From Pseudomonadales bacterium (GTDB lineage: Bacteria > Pseudomonadota > Gammaproteobacteria > Pseudomonadales > Azotimanducaceae), in NCBI GenBank assembly GCA_028281005.1, contig JANQKS010000114.1:1-52725 (forward strand): DNA of 52,725 bases. The letters run 5' to 3'. The stretch's first letter is position 1. Each line of letters starts with the position of its first letter. This document shows, one piece after another, positions 40,553 through 48,723 of this stretch. A program made the translations under genes and the position numbers. The notes under the pieces are model-generated. The model worked only from the letters and a program-made list of their open reading frames with translations, did no database searches and was not told where the DNA came from.

Positions 40553-41770
40553 ATGGATTTTGAAGATACCAAAGAAGAAGCAGCGTTCCGCGAAGAAGCG
40601 CGGACCTGGTTAGAAGCAAACGTCCCCTCTGAAGATGAAATGGCGGGTATGGACGGAATGGCGCGGGCCAAGTTCTGGCAGAAGCGCAAGTACGACGCGG
40701 GTTGGGCGTGTATTCGCTGGCCAAAGGAGTTTGGCGGCCGCGACGCCAATGCCATACAACAGGTCATTCTGAATCAGGAAGAAGCCAAAGTAGATGCCCC
40801 GGAAACCGGCGTATTCAGTATCGGCCAAGGGATGGCGGCACCCACGTTAATGACCTGGGCAGACGAAGAAGCCAAGCAACGTTTTATACCGCGTCTAGCC
40901 AGCGGTGAAGACATCTGGTGCCAGTTGTTCAGCGAACCCGCCGGCGGGTCAGACCTGGCGGCATTGCGCACCAAGGCGGAGAAAGACGGTGATGATTGGA
41001 TCATCAACGGCCAGAAGATTTGGACCTCTGGTGCACACTACTCCGATTGGGGCATTTTGGTGGTGCGCACCGACCCCAACGTGCCCAAACACAAAGGTCT
41101 GTCGTACTTTTATCTGAACATGAAAAGCCCTGGGGTAGAGATCAAACCCATTAAGCAGATCTCCGGTGACGCGAACTTTAACGAGGTGTATTTCACCGAC
41201 GTACGTATTCCCGACAGCCAGCGGCTTGGCGAAGTAGGGCAGGGTTGGCAAGTGTCCTTGACCACCCTCATGAACGAGCGTGCCAGCATCGGTGCCGGCG
41301 GCGGTGGTGTGAAATTCAACACGGTTAAACAAGCCGCGGAATCTGTGCAGATTGACGGCCGGCCAGCCATCGAGGACAAGCAGGTACGCGCCAAACTGGC
41401 GGACTGGTATGTGCAGGAAGCTGGCTTGAAGTACACCATCTACCGCACCTTGTCGGCGCTGTCCCGCGGTGAAATTCCAGGTCCGGAAAACTCCATCGGC
41501 AAACTGGTGGGTGCCAAGAAAACCCAGGACATGGCATCGTTTGCCATGGACTTGTTGGAACAACAAGGCATCGTACGTGATCGCAAGACCGATGAAGCCT
41601 TTGCAGCGCTGTTCCAGGATGCCTACATGTCGGTGCCCGGGTTACGCATCGCCGGCGGCACGGATGAGATCATGGCCAACATTATCGCGGAGCGGGTGTT
41701 GGGGCTGCCTCAGGAACCGCGTATGGATAAGGGGATTCCGTTTACGGAAGTGCCGACTGGGTCAAACTAG
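40553..41770 (+). CDS. Acyl-CoA dehydrogenase, larger subunit
   Basis: This 405-residue partner shows MDFEDTKEEAAFREEARTWLEANVP, WPKEFGGRDANAIQQVILNQEEA, CQLFSEPAGGSDLAALRTKA, WIINGQKIWTSGAHYSDWGILVVRT (FAD/acyl region), and the C-terminal RIAGGTDEIMANIIAERVLGLPQEP. AGGAGA precedes ATG 40553. Together with the preceding gene it probably makes a heterotetramer that dehydrogenates a bulky or branched acyl-CoA. The pairing is inferred from adjacency and unequal size. Two perfect palindromes follow the stop. Confidence 0.9.
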   Translation: MDFEDTKEEAAFREEARTWLEANVPSEDEMAGMDGMARAKFWQKRKYDAGWACIRWPKEFGGRDANAIQQVILNQEEAKVDAPETGVFSIGQGMAAPTLMTWADEEAKQRFIPRLASGEDIWCQLFSEPAGGSDLAALRTKAEKDGDDWIINGQKIWTSGAHYSDWGILVVRTDPNVPKHKGLSYFYLNMKSPGVEIKPIKQISGDANFNEVYFTDVRIPDSQRLGEVGQGWQVSLTTLMNERASIGAGGGGVKFNTVKQAAESVQIDGRPAIEDKQVRAKLADWYVQEAGLKYTIYRTLSALSRGEIPGPENSIGKLVGAKKTQDMASFAMDLLEQQGIVRDRKTDEAFAALFQDAYMSVPGLRIAGGTDEIMANIIAERVLGLPQEPRMDKGIPFTEVPTGSN

Positions 41771-41881
41771 CAGGAGCAATCGACGCTTGGAAGTAGCCGG
41801 CTGGAGGTGGGTTTGTTCCCGATAGTGTCGGAGCGTTTAACGGAGGGCCTGACATCGTGTTCCCCGGAGGGGATGACGAGA

Positions 41882-41931
41882 CGTGGGAGCATGCTCCCAC
41901 GGTTGCCTGGCCCGAGCGACCTGCAGGTCGC
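41882..41931. repeat. Two perfect palindromes, REP-like
   Basis: A perfect 20-base palindrome (41882-41901, arm CGTGGGAGCA) is followed 14 bases later by a perfect 16-base one (41916-41931, arm GCGACCTG). They lie between convergent genes, after the acyl-CoA dehydrogenase pair. Paired GC-rich palindromes with GTGGGAGC and GAGCGACC cores resemble gammaproteobacterial REP elements. They may serve as a bidirectional terminator; no T-run is seen. Confidence 0.55.
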
Positions 41932-42027
41932 GAGGACACGCCGGGCAAGAGTCTGACGACGGTAGTTGTGAGCACTCCCTAAGGCCCGCTCCGCGAACCG
42001 GCCTTGCGTTTCAAGTTGTCGTGGCGT

Positions 42028-42885
42028 TTAGCTTTTAACCGGCAGATCCACATAGGCGCCATCACGTTGTTCCGCCTTTGCGCTGATGGCCTCCAGGATC
42101 TCCTCGTTGTTCATCATGCTGGTGTTCCAGATGCTGATGTAGTCGAGCGCGTCGGCTGTACTGTGGTCCCGCGCATAGTTGATCATGCGTTTTGATCCGT
42201 AGACTGCAACCGGTGCCTTGCTGGCGATTTGCGCGGCGATTTGCATCACCCCTTCCAACATGGTCGCCTGATCGGGATACACCTTATTCACTAAACCTAC
42301 CTGTTGGGCTTCTGTAGCCGGCATCGCTCTGCCGGTATAAGCCAGTTCCCGTACGACACCCTCGGGGATCAGTTTGACCAGACGCGGGAACGTGCCCGCA
42401 TCCGCGGTGAGCGCAATGTTGATTTCTTGAATGGTAAAAAACGCGTCTTCGGTGGCGTAGCGTATGTCGCAGGCGGTGGAGAGATCCACGCCGCCGCCGA
42501 TCGCACCACCCTGTATCGCGGCAATCACAGGCAGGCGGCACTCCTCCAAGCAATTGAAGGTCTTTTGCATGTGCAGAATGTGGTTGTACGAGGCCACCGC
42601 GCGCTGGTTTTTGTTAGGCCTGTTGCTATTGTCGCTGTTGTTACCGGCGGCGCCTTGAAACATGCTGAGATCCAGGCCGGCGGAAAAGTGGGGCCCGGTA
42701 GAAGAAATGACAATGACGCGGGCTTTTGCGTGGCTGTCGATGTCATCGATGATCTGCGGTAGCTCGCGCCAAAAGGCCACATTCATGGCATTGCGCTTTT
42801 CCGGCCGGTTTAACACCACGTGTGCGATGTTGTTGGCAAACTCCACGTTGAAACATTCGTAAGACACCTTGATCTCCTTAGGCAC
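42028..42885 (-). CDS. Crotonase-family enoyl-CoA hydratase/isomerase (dienoyl-CoA isomerase-like)
   Basis: This is a 285-residue crotonase-fold enzyme. NRPEKRNAMNVAFWRELPQIIDDID, SSTGPHFSAGLDLSMF (oxyanion hole), GGAIGGGVDLSTACDIRYATEDAFFTIQEINIALTADAGTFPRL are visible. The Glu in QEINIAL and the Asp in TADAG sit where delta3,5-delta2,4-dienoyl-CoA isomerase has its acid pair, so this activity is more likely than plain hydration. It would shift double bonds in unsaturated acyl-CoAs. Divergent from the TetR gene at 43058, which may control it. Confidence 0.83.
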   Translation of the reverse strand: MPKEIKVSYECFNVEFANNIAHVVLNRPEKRNAMNVAFWRELPQIIDDIDSHAKARVIVISSTGPHFSAGLDLSMFQGAAGNNSDNSNRPNKNQRAVASYNHILHMQKTFNCLEECRLPVIAAIQGGAIGGGVDLSTACDIRYATEDAFFTIQEINIALTADAGTFPRLVKLIPEGVVRELAYTGRAMPATEAQQVGLVNKVYPDQATMLEGVMQIAAQIASKAPVAVYGSKRMINYARDHSTADALDYISIWNTSMMNNEEILEAISAKAEQRDGAYVDLPVKS

Positions 42886-42977
42886 TGTAAATCACTGATG
42901 TTGCCGTGCATGTTACGGGTGAGGGCTGCACATACAAAGCGCTAGAACTTTGGCATTTGCATGCGTAGCATGGCCGG

Positions 42978-42994
42978 TTTAGGGAAATTTAGGG
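42978..42994. promoter_or_regulatory. Direct repeat in the divergent hydratase/TetR spacer
   Basis: TTTAGGG occurs at 42978-42984 and 42988-42994, ten bases apart and so on one helical face, in the 172-base gap between the divergent hydratase and TetR genes. Possible regulator site; nothing else notable was seen in the gap. Confidence 0.25.
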
Positions 42995-43057
42995 TCACCA
43001 TCGGGTGGTTTGCACCAAGCGCGCGGTGCCTCCCTGTGTTTGGAGTGGGTAAGTAGT

Positions 43058-43732
43058 TTGGCTGATCAGAACTCTGCAGTAAGCGATGCGCAAGGCACGT
43101 CGCGCAAGAAATACGAATCTCCCAGGCAGCTGGAACGTCAGGCCAATATCCTCGCGACGACGCGTGAAATGCTCGCGGAGGTGGGGTATTCCGCCACCAC
43201 CATGCGCGGTTTGGCGCAGCGTGCAAACGTAGCCCCCGGCACTTTGTACAACCTGTACAAAAGCAAAGACGCCTTGGTGTTTGCCGCGGTTGAAGATCTG
43301 TTAAATGAGTTAGCCCAACGCGCGGTACAAACCTCCGAACAAGGTTTGCAGCGTATCTTGGCGCAGGCGGAAGAGTCCGCCGCCTCGATCATGAATGGCC
43401 CCCAATATGCCGAGGCCATGACCCGCGCGTTGTTCACTTCCGGACAAGATGACCTTCTCAACAAGCGGCTGTATGCCCGCGGTACCCCAAACTTAGAAGG
43501 CCAGGTGCGTAAGGCCATGGAGTCGGGGGAACTGCGTGCAGACACCGAGGCGTTGGTGTTGGCGAAACAGCTCACGGCGTCTACCTGGGGCATCATCATG
43601 GCGTGGGTGATGGGCGCGGTCCCTTTGCAGGATTTTCGAACCGAGTTGCTTAGAGCACACTTGATGATTCTGCTTGCCGCCGCCACCAGCAGCGGGAAAA
43701 CGTACTTAGAAGACTACGAGGCCGGTCTGTAG
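43058..43732 (+). CDS. TetR-family transcriptional regulator
   Basis: This is a 224-residue regulator with a helix-turn-helix at about 28-75: RQANILATTREMLAEVGYSATTMRGLAQRANVAPGTLYNLYKSKDALVFAAV. A helical effector domain without clear ligand class follows. I prefer the TTG at 43058, with GGAGTGGG upstream, though TTG 43010 in the same frame would add 16 residues. Its stop overlaps the GTG of the VOC gene by one base. It is divergent from the dienoyl-CoA isomerase-like gene, a likely target, with the TTTAGGG direct repeat between them. Confidence 0.83.
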   Translation: MADQNSAVSDAQGTSRKKYESPRQLERQANILATTREMLAEVGYSATTMRGLAQRANVAPGTLYNLYKSKDALVFAAVEDLLNELAQRAVQTSEQGLQRILAQAEESAASIMNGPQYAEAMTRALFTSGQDDLLNKRLYARGTPNLEGQVRKAMESGELRADTEALVLAKQLTASTWGIIMAWVMGAVPLQDFRTELLRAHLMILLAAATSSGKTYLEDYEAGL

Positions 43733-44184
43733 TGCAACAGATAGCACCGATTGAGGTAGGCCTGCCGGTCATCGATTTGCAACGTATGTTGTCTTTTTAC
43801 TGCGAAGTGTTGGGTTGCGAGGAGGTGCGGCGGGCGGATATTCCAGCAGACCTCAGCCGGGCGATCAAAACCTCAGCCTCAGGCTATATCAACGTATGGT
43901 TGCGCACACCCAACGGCGAGGTGATAAAACTGGTCAGTCCGCCCCAAGCACCACATCGAGCGGAACGCCTTGAGCAATCCAGTGAGCGTACGGGGTTTGC
44001 CTACCTGACGTTTTACTGCAGCAACCTCGAGGCGGTGTTGGCTACAGCGGAATCCCAAGGTGCCGTTGTACGCTCGGACCGTGCACTACTGTCCGGTGAT
44101 ATTGGCTTGAAGATGGTTTTCTTCGAAGACCCGGAAGGCAACGTCATCGAGCTGGTCGAACCGGTGGCGGATCCACGCAGCTAA
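43732..44184 (+). CDS. VOC-superfamily (glyoxalase/dioxygenase-fold) protein
   Basis: This 150-residue protein is made of two beta-alpha-beta modules: PIEVGLPVIDLQRMLSFYCEVLGCEEVRRADIP and GFAYLTFYCSNLEAVLATAESQGAVVRSDRA. It ends with FFEDPEGNVIELVEPV, whose Glu is a typical VOC metal ligand. The first expected His ligand is replaced by Glu in IEVGLP, so the metal site may be unusual. Members act as glyoxalases, epimerases, dioxygenases or binding proteins. Coupled to the TetR gene through a one-base stop/start overlap. Function not assignable. Confidence 0.78.
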   Translation: MQQIAPIEVGLPVIDLQRMLSFYCEVLGCEEVRRADIPADLSRAIKTSASGYINVWLRTPNGEVIKLVSPPQAPHRAERLEQSSERTGFAYLTFYCSNLEAVLATAESQGAVVRSDRALLSGDIGLKMVFFEDPEGNVIELVEPVADPRS

Positions 44185-44211
44185 CCTTCTAGCCCATCTA
44201 ACCCATCTCGG

Positions 44212-45003
44212 TTAGCTGCCGGTAAAGTTACCCGGGCGGCGTTCGGCTACTGCTTTAACACCTTCTTTGTGATCGCTTGTGCGCTGCAGATGCCACTGCT
44301 CAAACCCTTCGATGTCGGTGGCTTTCTGTACTTCATCGGCGATGTTGCCGCGTATTTGCTTGCGTAGCGAAATGAGTGCCAACGGTGCGTTCTCGGCGAT
44401 TTCTTTGGCGTAGCTGATGGCCGCTTGGCGCACTTCTGCTTGTGGTACCAGCCGGTCCACAATCCCCAACGCATGCGCTTCTTCGCCGCCAATGCGTTTA
44501 CCGGTGTAAAACAGGTCAGTCGCCGCGCGTTCACCGATCAGCCGGGGCAGTGTGTGGGTCAAACCAAACCCAGGGGTGAAGCCAAGCTTTACAAAATTGG
44601 CAGTGAAACGTGCCTCGGGGCAGGCCACGCGAAAATCTGGCATCACCGCCAAGCCGAAACCGCCTCCAACGGCAGCCCCCTGCACGGCGGCTATCACAAT
44701 CTTCTTGTTGCGAAACAGCCGCACCGCCTCACGATACAGCGGATTGCCGTCTTCCGCGGTGCGTTGGCCGCGCTCTTCTTGGCCCTCGCGAGAACCGAAG
44801 TTGGCACCGGCACAGAAGTGTTTACCTTCGGCAGCAAGCACGATGACACGGCAGCTGGGGTTTTCATCTAGCGCTTCGAACGCATCCGCCAAATTGCCGA
44901 TGAGATCCTGGTCAAAAAAGTTGTTGGGTCCGCGTTGAATTTCCGCCAGTGCTACAAAGTCACCGGCATCGCTGATGTGTACGTCGCCAAATTGCTGGTC
45001 CAT
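44212..45003 (-). CDS. Enoyl-CoA hydratase/isomerase family protein
   Basis: This is a 263-residue crotonase. The oxyanion loop is AAEGKHFCAGANFGS and GAAVGGGFGLAVMPDFRVACPEARF, then KLGFTPGFGLTHTLPRLIG. At the second catalytic position it reads PGFG where typical hydratases carry Glu (PE-type loops), so isomerase, hydrolase or another crotonase reaction is as likely as hydration. ATG 45003 is supported by a purine-rich AAGGGGGGAA site. It faces the VOC gene tail to tail and is divergent from the aminotransferase. Confidence 0.82.
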   Translation of the reverse strand: MDQQFGDVHISDAGDFVALAEIQRGPNNFFDQDLIGNLADAFEALDENPSCRVIVLAAEGKHFCAGANFGSREGQEERGQRTAEDGNPLYREAVRLFRNKKIVIAAVQGAAVGGGFGLAVMPDFRVACPEARFTANFVKLGFTPGFGLTHTLPRLIGERAATDLFYTGKRIGGEEAHALGIVDRLVPQAEVRQAAISYAKEIAENAPLALISLRKQIRGNIADEVQKATDIEGFEQWHLQRTSDHKEGVKAVAERRPGNFTGS

Positions 45004-45012
45004 GTTCCCCCC

Positions 45013-45045
45013 TTAAAGTACGAAGACGTCAAAGCACCACTTTAA
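45013..45045. promoter_or_regulatory. Inverted repeat in the hydratase/aminotransferase spacer
   Basis: TTAAAGT (45013-45019) and ACTTTAA (45039-45045) form a perfect seven-base inverted repeat with a 19-base spacer, just upstream of the minus-strand hydratase. The rest of this 174-base gap shows only a TACAAT hexamer near the aminotransferase start. Weak evidence for an operator. Confidence 0.25.
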
Positions 45046-45177
45046 CATGGCGCGCATCAATATGGCGCCCGTCCACCTTTGAGGCAATTGCTGAGGCGGA
45101 GGCTAACAAAGCAAGCGCGCGCGATAGGGCATACAATTCAGGTTTACACGATATGTGACTAAAAGGGTGTTTAACGC

Positions 45178-46464
45178 ATGACGGAATTGGCTGAAGTGCA
45201 GCAAGCGTTGGCCGCGCACTGGCAAGATCGTTCCCCCAAGGAGATTGCCAATCAACTCTCCGCCCCGCTGTTTGGTACTGCCGGGGAATGGGATTTACCT
45301 AAGGGTGTGGAACCCAAGCGCGAGTTGTTATATCTCGCGGTAGGTATACCGGATGCCGAGTCTTTACCCAAGCAGGCGCTGTCGGATGCCGCCGCCGCCG
45401 TGCTCGACAAACCGGGTGATCTGGCGCTGCGTTATGGATTTGGTTTAGGCCCCGAAGCTTTACGCAGCTGGTTGGCGCAACGCCGTTCGCAGTTGGAAGG
45501 TTTTGCGGTCGACGCCGATTGGTTTCAGATGACCAATGGTTCTTCCGGCGCCATTGATCTGATCGTGCGTTCGCTCATCGATCCGGGAGACGTCATCATT
45601 TCAGAAAACCCCACTTACATGGGGACGCTGCACAATTTTCGCGGTGTCCGCGCGGATGTTCGTTATGTGCCGGTGGACGATGAGGGTCTGAATACAGACG
45701 CATTGGCTGATTTGCTGGCGCAGCTGCACGGAGAGGGCAAACGGATCAAGCTGATCTACACAATATCCGCGTTTCAAAACCCGACCGGAGTCACCCTGAG
45801 TGCAGCCCGGCGCGTACGTTTGTTGGAACTGGCTTGTCAGTACGATGCCGTAGTGCTCGACGATGAAGCTTATCGGGAGTTGTGGTTTGAACAACCGCCG
45901 CCTCAGTCTTTGTCCGCCATGGCACAAGGCTACGGGGTCATTACGGTGGGCTCGTTTTCGAAAACCGTGGCCACCGGCATACGTATCGGTTGGATACATG
46001 CGCGGCCGGAGATCCTGGCGTTGTTTGGCCGCATGCGGTTTGCCATGGGGCAGAACCAGTTTGGTTTGCGTGCGTTTGGGGAGTTTCTCAACCGCGACGA
46101 ATATGAGCCGCACCTCGAGCAGGTCCGCGCGTTGTATCAGCGCAAGCGCGATCTGCTGCACGAAGCCTTGTTGCAGGCCGGTTTGGCCCAATATCTCGAT
46201 TGGCAGCCACCTGGCGGTGGTTTTTATATTTGGGCAAAGTTGAAGCCGGGTTTGGAACTGCAGGCGTTGTGGCGTACCGCAGTGGAGGAAGGCATAGCGG
46301 TGAACAACGGCGCCGGCTTTAGCCCCGGTGGGGCTGAAGAAGCGGACTGCATCCGCATTGCGTATGCCTGGACGTCTGCAGATCAGTTTGCCGAAGCGGC
46401 CAGGCGCTTGCGCCTGGCTTGTGATCGCGTCGCGGCGGGAGACACAACGCCGCAGGTGGGTTAG
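45178..46464 (+). CDS. PLP-dependent aminotransferase, class I/II (LysN/MocR-like fold)
   Basis: This is a 428-residue fold-type I enzyme. YLAVGIPDAESLP, LRYGFGLGPEALRSWLAQR, MTNGSSGAIDLIVRSLIDPGDVIISENPTYMG, YTISAFQNPTGVTLSAARRVRLLELA, VVLDDEAYRELWF (PLP-binding Asp) and VGSFSKTVATGIRIGW (Schiff-base Lys) define it. It lacks the DNA-binding part of MocR regulators, so it is an enzyme related to 2-aminoadipate or aromatic aminotransferases. Its stop overlaps by four bases the stop of the convergent hydratase gene. Substrate unknown; an amino acid connected to the local acid catabolism is possible. Confidence 0.85.
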   Translation: MTELAEVQQALAAHWQDRSPKEIANQLSAPLFGTAGEWDLPKGVEPKRELLYLAVGIPDAESLPKQALSDAAAAVLDKPGDLALRYGFGLGPEALRSWLAQRRSQLEGFAVDADWFQMTNGSSGAIDLIVRSLIDPGDVIISENPTYMGTLHNFRGVRADVRYVPVDDEGLNTDALADLLAQLHGEGKRIKLIYTISAFQNPTGVTLSAARRVRLLELACQYDAVVLDDEAYRELWFEQPPPQSLSAMAQGYGVITVGSFSKTVATGIRIGWIHARPEILALFGRMRFAMGQNQFGLRAFGEFLNRDEYEPHLEQVRALYQRKRDLLHEALLQAGLAQYLDWQPPGGGFYIWAKLKPGLELQALWRTAVEEGIAVNNGAGFSPGGAEEADCIRIAYAWTSADQFAEAARRLRLACDRVAAGDTTPQVG

Positions 46465-47339
46465 CCGGCGGATTCTTCGCTAGGTTTCTTGGTCTTCCAC
46501 TTTTGCAGCACTTCCTGGATTAGCTTATTGCCTTCAGGGTCTACTGGGATACCGTTGTGCACCGCTCGGGCGTTGGCATGACCCAATTGCTGCAGCGACA
46601 TGGCAGACTGGATTGAGGTCCAGAAACCTTGCGCATCCTGAGTTTGATTCACCGACTGTTTGGCGAGCTTTAGGCCCATCATCGGCCGCTTGGCGATACG
46701 CTCCGCCATATCTAAGGCAAACGGCGCCAGCTCATCCCGACTGACGACGTGATTCACCATGCCTAGAGTTTTGGCTTCTCCCGCGGTGATCACCTCACCG
46801 GTGAACAACATCTCCTTGGCTTTGCGTACACCTACTTCCCAGGGGTGGGCAAAATATTCCACCGCGTTGACACCAAACGCCACTACGGGGTCGGTAAACT
46901 TGGCATCTTCACTGGCGATAATGATGTCGCAGGGCCACGCCAACATCAGGCCCCCGGCGATACACCAGCCTTGTACTTCGCAGATCGTGGGTTTGGGGAT
47001 ATTGCGCCAGCGCCAGCAAAAGCCCAGGAAAAATTCTTGTTCGAGATTCCAGTGGCCTTCTTGACCCGGCGCGCCGAAATCCTTCCAGGTGGTGGAAGGC
47101 ACGTATTCTTTCATGTTCAGGTTGCCGACGTCGGCATGGCCGCTGGAGAAGTCATTGCCTTCGGCGGCCAGCATAATCACTTTCACCTCTTTGTCGTGGG
47201 CGGCCATGTCAAAGGCGGCGTTTAGTTCGGCCAGCAACTCGAACGTTTGCGCGTTCTTTTTGTCCGGGCGGTTGAGAATAATCCGCGCGATATTGTCTGC
47301 CGGTTTTTCGTATTTAACGGTGGCGAATTCTGTGCTCAC
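46461..47339 (-). CDS. Enoyl-CoA hydratase-family protein
   Basis: This is a 292-residue crotonase. NRPDKKNAQTFELLAELNAAFDMA, LAAEGNDFSSGHADVG and CEVQGWCIAGGLMLAWPCDIIIASEDAKFTDPVVAFGVNAVEYFAHPWEVGVRKAKEMLFTG belong to a distinct long-insert subgroup common in Actinobacteria and marine Proteobacteria, whose substrates are mostly unassigned. It starts at GTG 47339 with a GGAGGCC site. Head-on with the aminotransferase, and about 70 bases downstream of the LLM oxidoreductase gene in the same direction, so the two may share a transcript. Confidence 0.83.
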   Translation of the reverse strand: MSTEFATVKYEKPADNIARIILNRPDKKNAQTFELLAELNAAFDMAAHDKEVKVIMLAAEGNDFSSGHADVGNLNMKEYVPSTTWKDFGAPGQEGHWNLEQEFFLGFCWRWRNIPKPTICEVQGWCIAGGLMLAWPCDIIIASEDAKFTDPVVAFGVNAVEYFAHPWEVGVRKAKEMLFTGEVITAGEAKTLGMVNHVVSRDELAPFALDMAERIAKRPMMGLKLAKQSVNQTQDAQGFWTSIQSAMSLQQLGHANARAVHNGIPVDPEGNKLIQEVLQKWKTKKPSEESAG

Positions 47340-47407
47340 GGTGGCCTCCCCCTAGATTGAACCGTTCATTCTATTCTATTCATTCTATGGCCTTGTGCGC
47401 ACGCCTG

Positions 47408-48346
47408 TCAGCCCAACGCTGGGAATTCTTTTTTCAATATCTCACTGACCTCTGCGATGGTGTCCAGGCACATTTCTTCCGACGGTCCGCGCGGTGCGAG
47501 ATTCAACGTGTGCGCACCCAGCTCGACGTAAGGCATGAGGAATTCGGCGATCTCGGCGGCACTGCCGTATGGGCTGTAACGCTCAAACTTCTCAAACGGC
47601 ACCTGATAAAACTCTTCCATGCCCGCCGCTACATAAGACCTGGCTTCGGCTTTGTTGGCACCGGTGCCGACCCACAGCTGCAAACCATGCTGCCATTCAT
47701 CCGCTGCACGGCCGTGTTGTGCGGCGATGTCGTTAATTTGCTCGATGACGGCGGCATAACGTTGGGCGGAAGACCAAATCCCCAACCAGCCGTCGCCTTC
47801 CAGGGCCGCACGTTTGATGGCTCCATCCGCCCGGCCGCCGACCACCAAGGGAATGTGGGGTTTTGGCGCCGGTTTTATGAGTGCGTCTTCAAACTCAAAA
47901 AAGTCGCAGCTGTAACTACTGGGTGTGCCTTGCATGAGTGCTTTTAAAGCCCGCATACAATGGGTGGTGTGTACCCCGCGTCGTGCAGGGTCGACGCCGC
48001 AAATCTCCATCTCATGACGGTCTTCACCACCGACGCCAATACCCAAGATGATGCGCCCCGGTGCGGATTGACTCAATGAAGACAACTGGCGGGCTACGGT
48101 GACCGGGTGGCGCAAAGCCAACAAATAGACACCCACTAGCACCGTCATGTTGGGGGCCATGGTGGTGAGCGTGGCGGCATTAATTAAGCCGTCCATACCC
48201 ATGCCGGTGTGGAAGCTGATGTGATCGGCAATAAAGAAGTGGTCGATGGCGTTGTCCGCCGCCCGTTTTACCAGAGCTTGGCGGGTGGCCATGTCGCCGG
48301 ACAACATTTCCGGTGAACCCACCGTGCCTATCATGAGTTTTGACAT
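47408..48346 (-). CDS. Luciferase-like (LLM) flavin oxidoreductase
   Basis: This 312-residue TIM-barrel flavin oxidoreductase shows MIGTVGSPEMLSGDM, HFFIADHISFHTGMGMDGLI, LLALRHPVTVARQLSSLSQSAPGRIILGIGVGGEDRHEMEICGVDP and PLVVGGRADGAIKRAALEGDGWLGIW. It belongs to the same superfamily as the protein at 26598-27464 but is clearly divergent from it. Cofactor (F420 or FMN) is not readable from sequence. Followed by an enoyl-CoA hydratase gene and divergent from a gutted SDR gene, with a nine-base stem-loop in its leader. Confidence 0.82.
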   Translation of the reverse strand: MSKLMIGTVGSPEMLSGDMATRQALVKRAADNAIDHFFIADHISFHTGMGMDGLINAATLTTMAPNMTVLVGVYLLALRHPVTVARQLSSLSQSAPGRIILGIGVGGEDRHEMEICGVDPARRGVHTTHCMRALKALMQGTPSSYSCDFFEFEDALIKPAPKPHIPLVVGGRADGAIKRAALEGDGWLGIWSSAQRYAAVIEQINDIAAQHGRAADEWQHGLQLWVGTGANKAEARSYVAAGMEEFYQVPFEKFERYSPYGSAAEIAEFLMPYVELGAHTLNLAPRGPSEEMCLDTIAEVSEILKKEFPALG

Positions 48347-48384
48347 GTTGGTGACTCGATCTGCAATCAGGTTTTAACTTTGAG

Positions 48385-48408
48385 CCGTTTGGCGAGGTGG
48401 CCAAACGG
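48385..48408. promoter_or_regulatory. Nine-base-pair stem-loop between divergent genes
   Basis: CCGTTTGGC (48385-48393) and GCCAAACGG (48400-48408) form a perfect stem with a six-base loop, 39 bases before the LLM start in its transcript and 122 before the SDR remnant. No T-run follows in either direction. Operator or leader element. Confidence 0.4.
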
Positions 48409-48529
48409 GTGAGTGCTGTGCGCTACATCATAACGATAGTAAGGTATGGCTGCCGCTGATCATTGAGATGGGCAAAGATGCTTGCGGTGATCGCGACAAG
48501 TGTTTTGAGCACGAGACGAGGAGAACACA

Positions 48530-48688
48530 TTGGATATCAATAACAAGATAGCGGTGATTGCCGGTGGTGCGTCGGGTTTGGGAGAAGCCACGGATATTGC
48601 TCAGGTGGCGCAGTTCATCATTGAAAACGACTATGTAAACGGCGAAGTGGTACGTACGGACGGCGGCATACGCATGCAGCCCAAATAG
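48530..48688 (+). pseudogene. HSD10-like SDR gene with in-frame internal deletion
   Basis: The 52-codon frame starts TTG after GAGGAG (48518-48523) and reads MDINNKIAVIAGGASGLGEAT, the N-terminus of an SDR with its cofactor loop. It then jumps to DIAQVAQFIIENDYVNGEVV and RTDGGIRMQPK, the C-terminus. The latter is nearly that of 17-beta-HSD10 / type II 3-hydroxyacyl-CoA dehydrogenase ([22 protein letters not shown]). About 200 central codons, with the NNAG and Ser-Tyr-Lys catalytic set, are missing, yet frame, ribosome site and stop survive. It cannot be a working dehydrogenase. It stands divergent from the LLM gene and tail to tail with the MFS gene. Confidence 0.85.
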
Positions 48689-48723
48689 TCGGCGGGCGTT
48701 GTTAGGTCAAAGGCTGCACGAGC

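Noticed and set aside
43010-43057. Upstream TTG start for the TetR gene
   Set aside because: No ribosome site precedes it, and the added residues are unrelated to the TetR fold.
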